Of a DNA stretch of 64,000 nt, positions 33,878 through 41,345 are shown piece after piece. Below the pieces are notes generated by a model that saw only the letters and a list, made by a program, of their open reading frames with translations, did not search any database and had not been told where the DNA came from. This DNA comes from Paracoccus saliphilus (lineage in GTDB: Bacteria > Pseudomonadota > Alphaproteobacteria > Rhodobacterales > Rhodobacteraceae): assembly GCA_003255745.1 (NCBI GenBank), contig KZ836061.1:305-64304 (forward strand), written 5' to 3'. A program made the translations under genes and the position numbers. Every line of letters begins with the position of its first letter. The stretch's first letter is position 1.

Positions 33878-33901
33878 GCGCCTGACGTTGCCGCACTGTA
33901 A

Positions 33902-33936
33902 AAAGGCTCGCAGCATAAGATCGCTGCGGGCCTTTC
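33902..33936. terminator. bidirectional intrinsic terminator
   Basis: A 13-bp stem with one G-U pair runs from AAAGGC at 33902 to GCCTTT ending at 33935, with an 8-base loop. A-tract and T-tract flank the stem, so it can work for yceI (+) and for the DUF892 gene (-). Confidence 0.8.
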
Positions 33937-33978
33937 ATCCTGGACATGCGCACAGCATAAAGCCGTGCCAAGGGCCGA

Positions 33979-34482
33979 TCAGGCCGCTTTGCCCTTCTGA
34001 GCTGCTGCGTTGACCACACTTTCCGCCAAGGCAGTCAGTTTTTCGTCTGTGGCGGACTCTTCCTGAAGGGTCTGGTCCAGAACTGACACCGCGTCGTCCA
34101 TGCCCAGTTGAGCCGCCCAGCTTTTCAGAGTGCCATAACGGCTTATCTCGTAGTGCTCGACAGCCTGCGCCGCAGCCAAAAGACCGGCATCCAGCGCCGG
34201 GCTGCCCTTGAATTCGTCCATGACTTCCTGGGCTTCGGAAATGATGCCTTCAATCGCATCGCAGGTCTTGCCCTGCGGGCGCTTGCCGATCATCTCGAAC
34301 ACCTCGGTCAGACGCTCGTATTGCGCCTGCGTCTCTTGCTCATGGGTCTCGAAGGCCGACTTCAGATCCGGGTTCTGCGCGGCCCGCGCCATCTTGCGCA
34401 GTGCAGTGCCGATCTTGCGTTCGGCATAATAGATGTCCTTCAGCGTTTCGTGAAACAGCGTGTCCAGGGTCTTGTCGGCCAT
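33979..34482 (-). CDS. DUF892 (YciF-like) ferritin-like protein A
   Basis: Four-helix-bundle protein of 167 residues of the DUF892/YciE-YciF family. DIYYAERKI, ETHEQETQAQYERL, and AVEHYEISRYGTL with LQEESATDEKL place the Glu/His residues expected for a di-iron centre. Members are stress-induced and may store or oxidise iron. It follows a second DUF892 gene on the same strand by 61 bases; together they share a strong EcfG-type promoter at 35104-35128. A Lys/Ala tail (AAAQKGKAA) ends the protein. Confidence 0.92.
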   Translation of the reverse strand: MADKTLDTLFHETLKDIYYAERKIGTALRKMARAAQNPDLKSAFETHEQETQAQYERLTEVFEMIGKRPQGKTCDAIEGIISEAQEVMDEFKGSPALDAGLLAAAQAVEHYEISRYGTLKSWAAQLGMDDAVSVLDQTLQEESATDEKLTALAESVVNAAAQKGKAA

Positions 34483-34543
34483 GATCGGCTCCTTGAGGCT
34501 GGACGGACCAACGGCCCGCCAATGAAAATGATGCGGGATAGGG

Positions 34544-35071
34544 TCAGATGTCCGCGCGCTGGCCGCTGGCGCTTAGCATGATGTACTTGCGCGTGATCTC
34601 AGGCAGGCTGTCATGCACGGCCGCCGCCATGTGCAGTTCCTCGTCCAGATTTTGACGAAGCAGCGGGATAGCGTCGATGGCTCCGCAGCTTTCCGCTGCT
34701 GTAATCAACGACGTATAGGCGGCGATCTCGAAGTTCTCGAAGGCGAAGTTGGCCAGCGAGTTCTTGATGATCTCGTCCGACGTCACGGTGTGTCCCATGG
34801 CGGCCATAGTGCCCACCAGTGACTGCGTCATGTCCTTGAGCCCCGACGCCGAACCGCCCTCACCTTCAAGGATCTGATCCAGCCGCTGGATCTGGCCTTC
34901 GGTTTCACGGATGTGACGGTCCAGCATCGCAGCGACTTCGGGGTAGTGCTCCAACCGGTTCAACTGCGGCTGCATGATCGACAGCGCCTGCTTTTCCATT
35001 GCATGGGCGTTGCGCAGCCCATCTGTAAAGAAGTCACGCGCGGCTTGTTGGGGGGTCTGGTCGACGGGCAT
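34544..35071 (-). CDS. DUF892 ferritin-like protein B
   Basis: Divergent DUF892 protein of 175 residues. NAHAMEKQALSIMQPQLNRL, HIRETEGQIQRLDQIL, ENFEIAAYTSLITAAE and DEELHMAAAVH supply the Glu/His positions typical of the ferritin-like di-iron fold. It is the first gene after a consensus general-stress promoter; its start codon lies 32 bases from the -10 element, and GGAGGA precedes ATG 35071. Pairing with protein A suggests a hetero-oligomer or related roles in iron/oxidative stress. Confidence 0.9.
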   Translation of the reverse strand: MPVDQTPQQAARDFFTDGLRNAHAMEKQALSIMQPQLNRLEHYPEVAAMLDRHIRETEGQIQRLDQILEGEGGSASGLKDMTQSLVGTMAAMGHTVTSDEIIKNSLANFAFENFEIAAYTSLITAAESCGAIDAIPLLRQNLDEELHMAAAVHDSLPEITRKYIMLSASGQRADI

Positions 35072-35103
35072 GGAAGAATCCTCCGGTCATCTTGAAAGCA
35101 GCG

Positions 35104-35128
35104 AACGCGGGACGCTACGCTTTGTTCC
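35104..35128 (-). promoter_or_regulatory. EcfG-type stress promoter, exact consensus
   Basis: On the minus strand GGAAC (35128-35124), 16 bases, CGTT (35107-35104). This is an exact match to the alphaproteobacterial general-stress sigma-factor consensus and lies 32 bases before the DUF892 gene start. It is the best promoter prediction in the window. Confidence 0.75.
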
Positions 35129-35164
35129 CGCCCGTACTGCTGGCCGGTCACACGCACTCAAGCA

Positions 35165-35189
35165 GGAACAAGTCAGGGATGTGCTGGTT
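35165..35189 (+). promoter_or_regulatory. divergent EcfG-type promoter candidate
   Basis: GGAAC (35165-35169), 16 bases, GGTT (35186-35189), opposite the exact-consensus site at 35104-35128 and upstream of the stress-protein-like gene at 35288. Confidence 0.5.
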
Positions 35190-35287
35190 AGGAAAACGAT
35201 AGCGAAGAAGGGCAACGGTCTTTTCGGCCAAACGCCTGCACCAGCGTCGCTTTGCAAGTGCAGCCGATGGAGTTGAAGGAGGAGAAC

Positions 35288-35935
35288 ATGACAAACAGCA
35301 CCGACAACCGGATCGGCCAACCCGCCTATAGCCGGGCGGCCGCCTGTCTGTTCGACAACCGCCAGCAGGCCGGACGTGCGGTGGCGAGGCTGCACCAGGC
35401 TGGCATTCTGCCTGCCAATGTTCGAATGATCGACGGTGCGTCAGCCGGCGCGACCCCCGGAACAGGCGACGATCCCGCGTTCCGGCAGCCGGTCGAAGGG
35501 ATGCCCTTTCCGGACGAGGATCGGGCGTGCTACGCAGAGGGCTTGGCACGGGGCTGCACCTTGGTAGCAGCCTTGGACCTGGATGACGCGCAACATGATC
35601 TGGCCTTGGTCATTCTGGATGAGGAAGGGGCGGTGGATCTGACCGCGCGCGAAGCCGAATGGCGCCAGCAGGGTTGGTCGGGTGGCATCGGGGAAGGGGT
35701 TTTGCCAAGCGGTGTCCGCGGCACGACCTTGGACACTACTTATACCAATCCGCGCGACGGCAACATGAACTACGAAGGGACCTCCATGCAGGCCGGGACA
35801 AACCCGCCCTCGGACACGCCTGACAGCCCGGTTCAGGACCGGCAGGGGAGCGGGACAATCACCGGCGTGCGCGATACCAGCCGTGGCCCCGCGCGTTCTC
35901 GGTCCTACCTGGTTGGCGAGCATACGCGGCAGTAA
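35288..35935 (+). CDS. general-stress-protein-like protein
   Basis: Protein of 215 residues. The first ~120 residues contain an alternating alpha/beta segment (AAACLFDNRQQAGRAVARL, GILPANVRMID, YAEGLARGCTLVAALDLDD) resembling the YflT/17M general-stress fold. The C-terminal ~90 residues are polar and disordered (TYTNPRDGNMNYEGTSMQAG). AAGGAGGAG directly before ATG 35288 sets the start. It is divergent from the DUF892 pair and probably shares stress control. The family call is tentative; the gene is clear. Confidence 0.75.
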   Translation: MTNSTDNRIGQPAYSRAAACLFDNRQQAGRAVARLHQAGILPANVRMIDGASAGATPGTGDDPAFRQPVEGMPFPDEDRACYAEGLARGCTLVAALDLDDAQHDLALVILDEEGAVDLTAREAEWRQQGWSGGIGEGVLPSGVRGTTLDTTYTNPRDGNMNYEGTSMQAGTNPPSDTPDSPVQDRQGSGTITGVRDTSRGPARSRSYLVGEHTRQ

Positions 35936-35970
35936 CATGGACAAAGTGACAGAACATCGTAGGAGCCGGC

Positions 35971-36078
35971 ATGAAGCGGTATGAAAAAAAGAATATGGCC
36001 TACATCATCGGCGCTGTGGTGGTGGCAATCCTGGTAGCCGTGATCTACGCGGCCGTGGTGCAGAGCAACGGCGGCTGA
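35971..36078 (+). CDS. 35-residue single-helix membrane peptide
   Basis: ATG 35971 has AGGAG at 5-base spacing and opens a 35-codon frame. Basic N-terminus (MKRYEKKN), then one hydrophobic helix of about 22 residues (YIIGAVVVAILVAVIYAAVV) and a short polar end (QSNGG). It lies 35 bases after the stress-protein-like gene on the same strand, so co-transcription is likely. It resembles many short stress-induced inner-membrane peptides; no function can be assigned. Confidence 0.65.
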   Translation: MKRYEKKNMAYIIGAVVVAILVAVIYAAVVQSNGG

Positions 36079-36188
36079 CGAACCCCCCATACGATTAGCC
36101 AAAAGAGCGGGGGCTTGTTCCGATGAGACAAACCATTAACAGCAGACTTGTACCATAATGGCGATCTGGGCCAAGATGGACACCTGTG

Positions 36189-36800
36189 ATGAGCAAGACC
36201 CTCCACGACCGTTCAAGCACCCGCCCCTTTGGGGCATTCTGTGTGCTGGCGTTGAGCCTTGGCTTGCAACCTTGGCGCGAAGCGGCGGCGTTCGAAACGT
36301 TTGTTCAGAACACCGATTTGTTGGAAGTATCGCTTGGTTCGGCACGTTCGGACCAAGCCAGCGACCTGCGGCGCGGCGGCTATGAATTGGCGGATGGCTC
36401 CCCGATATCATTTGATGACTGGTACCGGCCCCGCGTCAAGGAACTGAACGTCCTCTTCCTGTCCGAGGTGGCGCCGAACTTCGGCCTGATCTGGGGGCTG
36501 AGCAGTGGCGAGCGTGGGGACAAGTACCGCATCAATCCAGGGCTTCGCGTGGGGTTCATCGTGCAGCGCGCGGTGGGTGACAGTGCGACGGTTTCGTTGC
36601 AGGTCGCGACCATGCTAGGGGGACGATTACAAGAAAAACCCTGCCAGGCAGATTTCGGTCCGATCGCAGGCGGAGAGGTGGCGGTCAACTGTCGGCTTGC
36701 CGCCACCACACTGCCGCCGGAAGAAACGCTGAACTATCTGGTCAGAATGAGTGGTGCGGATGAGGCGCGGATCACGCTGCGCTATGATCTCAGCTTCTGA
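36189..36800 (+). CDS. secreted or outer-membrane protein, unknown
   Basis: Protein of 203 residues with a plausible signal peptide (FGAFCVLALSLGLQ, cleavage near AAAF) and a body rich in alternating hydrophobic strands (LNVLFLSEVAPNFGLIWGL, GLRVGFIVQRA, ATVSLQVATMLGG, RITLRYDLSF). The last residue is aromatic, as in outer-membrane barrels. Two Cys (EKPCQADF, VNCRLAA) could pair. The start is ATG 36189, with only a weak ribosome site. It converges on the subtilase gene, with no bases between the two stop codons. No family recognised. Confidence 0.7.
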   Translation: MSKTLHDRSSTRPFGAFCVLALSLGLQPWREAAAFETFVQNTDLLEVSLGSARSDQASDLRRGGYELADGSPISFDDWYRPRVKELNVLFLSEVAPNFGLIWGLSSGERGDKYRINPGLRVGFIVQRAVGDSATVSLQVATMLGGRLQEKPCQADFGPIAGGEVAVNCRLAATTLPPEETLNYLVRMSGADEARITLRYDLSF

Positions 36801-37685
36801 TCAGCGAATGCTGACGGGTGCCAAGGCCCGGGCAATGCTTGCCTCTCCACGACCGTGCATTGCCGCGGCATAGTTGTTGATCGTATCGGTCCGGGCGGTG
36901 GACAACAGCCGCCCAGTCAATTGCGTGGGCGTCGCCAGCGGGAACTTGCTGGACAGCACTGCAGAATAGCCCGACACGATGGGCGCCGCGAAAGAGGTGC
37001 CGTAAAGGCCGGTCTTGTCGCCAGCCACGCCCACCACCAGAAATTGACTTTGAACCGCAGGGTTATTTCCTGCGTAGTTGCTGTAGGAGGCTAGGCTCGC
37101 TTTCTGCTCGGGCCGCCCGTGCGAATCAAGCGCACCAACGAAGATCGCCGAAGGCGCCCCCACCAGGTCTTGCGCAAGATAGTCTACCTGCATCATGCTG
37201 TTCACTGATCCGACGGCCACTGCGTCGTTTCCGGCAGCCTTCACCACGACAACACGACCGCGATGGGCATGCCTGATCACGGACCGCTCGCGCGGGCTCC
37301 ATCTGACGGTCGAATTTTCAACACCCATCATGCCATAGGACAGGTTCAGGGTATTCAGCCCGCGACGAAGCTGGACGGCGCGATCAATGCGAAAATCCTG
37401 CCGCTTCACCCGCGCGGAGGGAGCGATCAGCGAAGCCTGCTTGGCTGTCCACTGTCCGTGCCGCAGACGTTGCGCCCCAAGGTCAAGGTTGCCCCAATAC
37501 CGGTTGCGGCTTCTGAAATCGTCTATGACGGTAACAGTGGAACCCTGCCCCTTGTGACCCTGTGCCCATGCATCTGCAATTTCCGGGCTCATCCAGGGCC
37601 GCAGCTCCTGCGCCAGCACCGGGTTGCCAAAACAAATGACACATGCGACTGCGGCGGCGATTTTGATCAGCCTGTTCTGTGGCAT
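36801..37685 (-). CDS. compact secreted S8 (subtilisin-like) protease
   Basis: Serine protease of 294 residues. A signal peptide ends at VLAQ. The triad is Asp55 or 56 (VTVIDDF), His76 (RLRHGQWTAKQ) and Ser231 (GLYGTSFAAPIVSGYSA), with oxyanion Asn153 (KAAGND). The usual HGTHVAG sequence around the His is replaced, and there is no obvious pro-domain, so this is a short divergent branch. AGGAG before ATG 37685 fixes the start; the frame extends 15 codons further. It is probably periplasmic or secreted and may mature surface proteins. Confidence 0.85.
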   Translation of the reverse strand: MPQNRLIKIAAAVACVICFGNPVLAQELRPWMSPEIADAWAQGHKGQGSTVTVIDDFRSRNRYWGNLDLGAQRLRHGQWTAKQASLIAPSARVKRQDFRIDRAVQLRRGLNTLNLSYGMMGVENSTVRWSPRERSVIRHAHRGRVVVVKAAGNDAVAVGSVNSMMQVDYLAQDLVGAPSAIFVGALDSHGRPEQKASLASYSNYAGNNPAVQSQFLVVGVAGDKTGLYGTSFAAPIVSGYSAVLSSKFPLATPTQLTGRLLSTARTDTINNYAAAMHGRGEASIARALAPVSIR

Positions 37686-38031
37686 CTGCTCTCCTGCAGG
37701 CTGGGGATCTGACCGCATCAGGGGCGCCACCCTTGCGCAAATTGCAGGCTATTTCAACCCGTTCGTTCGGCAGGTTCCACATGACCGATTGGGCGTATGC
37801 GGATGCGCCGCAGAAAAAGGCCCGCAACCTGAATGGCAGAAACAGCCCCGATGCGTCACGAGGGACCGCGGTCGTTTCAAGCATTCCGCCGCTGCAGTGA
37901 CACCGTGATCCGATCAACCTCAGCTGACAGTGCCACGGGCCCATCTGCCTTGCTTCACAAGGCCACAGATATGTAAATGTTGCGCGTTGGGTAAAATGGC
38001 TTGACCTGCTGGCGCGCAAGGATAGTGTCCG
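37686..38031. other. divergent promoter region
   Basis: 346 bp between the subtilase (-) and the MarR-type regulator (+). No gene and no long palindrome were seen; an AT-rich patch near 37965-37995 is the best promoter area for the regulator. Confidence 0.4.
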
Positions 38032-38538
38032 ATGCAAACGCAAAAGGCGGACGGCATGAAAACAGAGTTGGCTTCAGGGGAGCCATCCGAAAAAGCTTCT
38101 CGGGCGGTGGTAAAAAGCGGGGCGGATGTAGCGGAAGTCGTGATCGCGGCGACCCACCTGTCAGCCGCTTTCGCAGATGCACTGAAGTCGGTCGAGCCTG
38201 AACTGTCGTTTACCCACTGGGATCTGCTGAACCTGCTTCGGCGCGACGGGCCGATGCGGCCCTTCCAGGCCGCTGCACGGTTGAGAATTTCCCGTCAGCT
38301 GGTGTTTCAGGCTGCCAAGAAGTTGGGACGCCTCGGCTACATTGACTTCAGTTCCGAACAGGATCGGCGTGCGGTTACAATATCCCTTTCGGAGGCTGGA
38401 AGTCAGGTCCTTGATCGCGTCGAAACGCGGTTTCGCACCGTGGCTGATGTCCTGTCGGAGCGGGTCCCGACCGCCAACCTTCGTCCGCTGCGCACCATCC
38501 TGGGGCTGATGACGAACGGCTTTGATACCAGACGCTGA
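38032..38538 (+). CDS. MarR-family transcriptional regulator
   Basis: Regulator of 168 residues with a MarR winged helix: THWDLLNLLRRDGPMRPFQA, AARLRISRQLVFQAAKKL, LGYIDFSSEQDRRAVTISLS, ending with a dimerisation helix. The ~50-residue N-terminal extension is longer than usual. ATG 38032 is the first Met; ATG 38056 is an alternative. It lies between the protease and the glycan block. The target is unknown; MarR proteins often act on adjacent genes. Confidence 0.85.
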   Translation: MQTQKADGMKTELASGEPSEKASRAVVKSGADVAEVVIAATHLSAAFADALKSVEPELSFTHWDLLNLLRRDGPMRPFQAAARLRISRQLVFQAAKKLGRLGYIDFSSEQDRRAVTISLSEAGSQVLDRVETRFRTVADVLSERVPTANLRPLRTILGLMTNGFDTRR

Positions 38539-38624
38539 CGGGTTGGGGCAGCGTCCCTGAAAGGCAGTGCGGCGGCCAAGGGTCAGTTGCACCAGATGTG
38601 TTCACAAAACAGGTGGCAATTCCT

Positions 38625-39689
38625 ATGGCGGATGACATGCACGGTTCGAAGATACTGATCGTCGGAGGATCGAACTCTCTCCGCCGCGATGGATGGGTCA
38701 GCGAGTTTTCGGCGGCCTATTCCGGGAAGGCGGAAATCCGTAATCTTTCCATCGGAGGTGCCTCGACCGTGATGGGCATCTACCGCTCGTTCTTTTGCGA
38801 CAGCATCAATGCCGGCGACACGGTGGTGTGGGAATACGCGCTGAACGACGCGAACTTCTTCGAGATCGGGGGGTGTCCGGTCGACCTGCTCCTGCGGCAT
38901 GTCGAGCACCTTATCCGTCGCTGCGGCCAGAAAGGCGCACGCTTTGTTCCGATCATCATGTCGACCTTGCGGCAGGAATCCCGCCGCAGCCTGGATCAAT
39001 ACCGCGCGCAGTTGCATTTCCTGTTCGCGCATTACGGCATCGAGTACTTCGATGTGTCCTTTGAAATGCGCCGCAAGCTGGCAATCCCCGCATTGGGTCG
39101 CGAATACTACGACGACGGCAATCACTATACGCTTGGCGGGGATGCCGTTGCCGAGGTCGGGCAGAGGCTGCCCGGCATGATCGAGAATGCCAGGCCCATC
39201 GACATCAAGACGGTGCGACCGCTGTTCGTGAAACCGGGCGTCCAAGTCCGGCTTCTGAACCAGTTCCAGAACGGAGAAGTTCAGCAGTTCGAAAACAGCG
39301 TCTTCAAGGCCGTGGCTCACACACCGGGCCGGCAGCCCCTGGTTGTCACGAACAACGAATACGGTTCGGGCACATTGACCGGGCTGGTCGTCGTCACCAC
39401 CAGCAAGGGCGGCGTCATCGATCTTCAGGTTGGAGATGAGGCTTTCGCGATTTCACTGGTCAGCGACGAACGCAGCTTCCGCAAACCTGTTCTGAAGTTC
39501 ATCACCCTGGCCTCTGCCCTGGGACGTGAAGTCGAACTGGGCAGCGGCAGTGACGTCCGCATCTCCTGGTCGGAGGCTGAACCGCCGTTCCATGCCGATC
39601 TGGGATGCAGCAAAAGCCCCCAGGAAGCTGAAATCCGAAACAGGGAAGCGGCAGTCATCGGGTTGATGTGCGAGTTGTCACGCACATGA
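38625..39689 (+). CDS. SGNH/GDSL-hydrolase-like protein near glycan genes
   Basis: Protein of 354 residues. Residues 1-~200 have an SGNH pattern: nucleophile block ILIVGGSNSLRR (Ser ~17), the NLSIGGAST Gly block, WEYALNDANFF and the C-terminal DGNHYTLGG with Asp-x-x-His. The remaining ~150 residues look like a beta-rich accessory domain. Such proteins often remove or add acyl groups on surface glycans. AGGTGG precedes ATG 38625; a GTG nine codons earlier is possible. It faces the large glycosyltransferase block across a strong hairpin and the small gene at 39737. Confidence 0.75.
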   Translation: MADDMHGSKILIVGGSNSLRRDGWVSEFSAAYSGKAEIRNLSIGGASTVMGIYRSFFCDSINAGDTVVWEYALNDANFFEIGGCPVDLLLRHVEHLIRRCGQKGARFVPIIMSTLRQESRRSLDQYRAQLHFLFAHYGIEYFDVSFEMRRKLAIPALGREYYDDGNHYTLGGDAVAEVGQRLPGMIENARPIDIKTVRPLFVKPGVQVRLLNQFQNGEVQQFENSVFKAVAHTPGRQPLVVTNNEYGSGTLTGLVVVTTSKGGVIDLQVGDEAFAISLVSDERSFRKPVLKFITLASALGREVELGSGSDVRISWSEAEPPFHADLGCSKSPQEAEIRNREAAVIGLMCELSRT

Positions 39690-39696
39690 GGGGGAT

Positions 39697-39728
39697 GGCC
39701 TGCGGACCTTGATTGGGGTCCGCAGGCC
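39697..39728. terminator. hairpin between SGNH gene and small minus-strand gene
   Basis: 12-bp stem GGCCTGCGGACC / GGTCCGCAGGCC with an 8-base loop, extendable by four pairs past a one-base bulge. It follows the SGNH stop by 7 bases and lies just after the convergent small gene, so it may act on both strands. Confidence 0.65.
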
Positions 39729-39736
39729 CATCTTGA

Positions 39737-39967
39737 TCACTTTTGAACGAGTTCCAGACCCTTGGCCTCCAAGCGGCGCAAGGTCATGTTCGCGATGCGA
39801 ACCATGTCCTTTTTGGCTTCTTCCCAGCTTGCACGCATTTCGTCGCTGCCTGGTTCAGCTTGGTTGCCGCCTGCCTTCTGGGTGGACAGCCAGATAGCAC
39901 GCGCCAGGGTCCGAGCCATCTGGCGGTCTTCTTCTGTTTCGGCGGGTTGAGTGGTTGCTTCTGCCAT
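39737..39967 (-). CDS. small conserved-type protein, unknown function
   Basis: Protein of 76 residues with helical, charged composition: QMARTLARAIWLSTQKAG and a C-terminal helix WEEAKKDMVRIANMTLRRLE. GGAG about 8 bases before ATG 39967 sets the start; an ATG eight codons upstream is less favourable. No signal peptide or membrane segment. I do not recognise a family; the gene-like codon use, ribosome site and terminator support it as real. Confidence 0.65.
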   Translation of the reverse strand: MAEATTQPAETEEDRQMARTLARAIWLSTQKAGGNQAEPGSDEMRASWEEAKKDMVRIANMTLRRLEAKGLELVQK

Positions 39968-40115
39968 TTTCAGTCTCCGCTTGAAATCCATCTAAGGCAT
40001 TGCCCTATATGACGCATAAGTAGCGTAGATTTACTCTCGCACTCTTGGTGCGTTTGTGCAAGAAAAATGCGGGCGCCGCTTCTTTCGCTGATCGGGACAA
40101 GCGGCGCAGGAAACG

Positions 40116-41345
40116 TCAGGCGGAAATCCCGCAAGCCACCCGCCATTCGCGATCGAACCCCTCCAGGTTCAGGGGCTCCTTGATGAGGGCGCTGTGCTGG
40201 GCCAGTATGTCCGGCCGGTCGTGAACGCGCTGCATGGCGTCGGCCAAGGCGTCGGGATCACCAGCGCGGAACTGGATGCCCCAGTCTGCCGTCTTCTCGG
40301 CCATGCCGCCGATGTCCGAGGCAATCATCGGGGTGCCGGCGGCGCGGGCTTCCTGGATCACCACAGGCGAGTTTTCCCACCAGACCGAGGGAATGATGAT
40401 CCAGCCAAAGCCCTGCATGATCGACACGCAGTCCTGCGGCCGATAGCGGCCGCGGAACCGCATCCAGTCTGGTGCCTTCAGCTGCGGCCACAGGGCAGCG
40501 AAACCCTCGGCGGTGACGCCATAGACATCCAGCGCGATGGGCGCGGACAGGTCGCCCATCCGCTTGTCGATCAGCATGGCGGCCCGCACCAGCACATCCA
40601 GGCCCTTGGTTGGCGTCGCCTGCCCGAAGAAGGCAAAGCGCCGGCTGCGGGTGACCAGTGTATCATTATCCAGCAGTGCCGGCGGCGCCTGATGGTCCAA
40701 GCCGTTTTCGATGACGGCGATGCGGCCTTCGGAAACACCCCAGGCTTCGAACCGGTTTGCCAGGAACCGGCTTGGCGACAGCAGCACGTCGAACAGGTCC
40801 AGCATCTCGGACATGCGGGCGCGGCGCAGGGCGAAATCGACCGGAGCACGGTTCATGCAGGCCGCGCATGCCACGTCCGATGCGGCATGGCACAGCTCAC
40901 CCGAAGTTTTCACCATCTGGCCGTGATTGGCGCAGATCGCGGTCAACTCGTGCAGGGTGCAGATCATCCGCGCATCGGGCAGCAGCCCGCGCAACCGGCG
41001 GATCGTCCCGGCGCCGATGTTCCAGAAATGGTGGAAGTGATAAACGTCGCCTCGCAGCGCGGTCAGGAAATCCAAGGTCCAGTCCTCGTCCTCAAGGCGC
41101 GGATGCTCCATCGAGAAGCTGTCCATGCCCATCCCGCGCATGCAGAAATCGCGGTCGGAAAAGCCGAGGATGCGCTGGCCTGGACCGAAAAAGCGCGCGC
41201 CATCTTCCGGTCCGATGGTCGAGCCGACGAAATAGACGTCGTGCCCCTGCGCCAGCAGGTGCTGGAACTGACGATAGGCCGCAACCTCGCCGCCGCCATA
41301 GCGCAATGCCGGGTGGGAATGCGAAACGATCACGATGCGGGTCAT
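40116..41345 (-). CDS. GT4-type glycosyltransferase
   Basis: GT-B glycosyltransferase of 409 residues. N-terminal sugar-acceptor domain (IVSHSHPALRYGGGEVAAYR) and C-terminal nucleotide-sugar domain with FFGQATPTKGLDVLVRA, YRPQDCVSIMQGFGWIIIPS and the catalytic EARAAGTPMIASDIGGMAE. HFHHFWN and MICTLHELTAICANHGQMV are typical of the family. Its ATG overlaps the upstream stop by 4 bases, so it is translationally coupled to the 524-residue unknown. It probably adds a sugar to a surface glycan. Four or five Cys cluster in the acceptor domain (CHAASDVACAACMN). Confidence 0.88.
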   Translation of the reverse strand: MTRIVIVSHSHPALRYGGGEVAAYRQFQHLLAQGHDVYFVGSTIGPEDGARFFGPGQRILGFSDRDFCMRGMGMDSFSMEHPRLEDEDWTLDFLTALRGDVYHFHHFWNIGAGTIRRLRGLLPDARMICTLHELTAICANHGQMVKTSGELCHAASDVACAACMNRAPVDFALRRARMSEMLDLFDVLLSPSRFLANRFEAWGVSEGRIAVIENGLDHQAPPALLDNDTLVTRSRRFAFFGQATPTKGLDVLVRAAMLIDKRMGDLSAPIALDVYGVTAEGFAALWPQLKAPDWMRFRGRYRPQDCVSIMQGFGWIIIPSVWWENSPVVIQEARAAGTPMIASDIGGMAEKTADWGIQFRAGDPDALADAMQRVHDRPDILAQHSALIKEPLNLEGFDREWRVACGISA

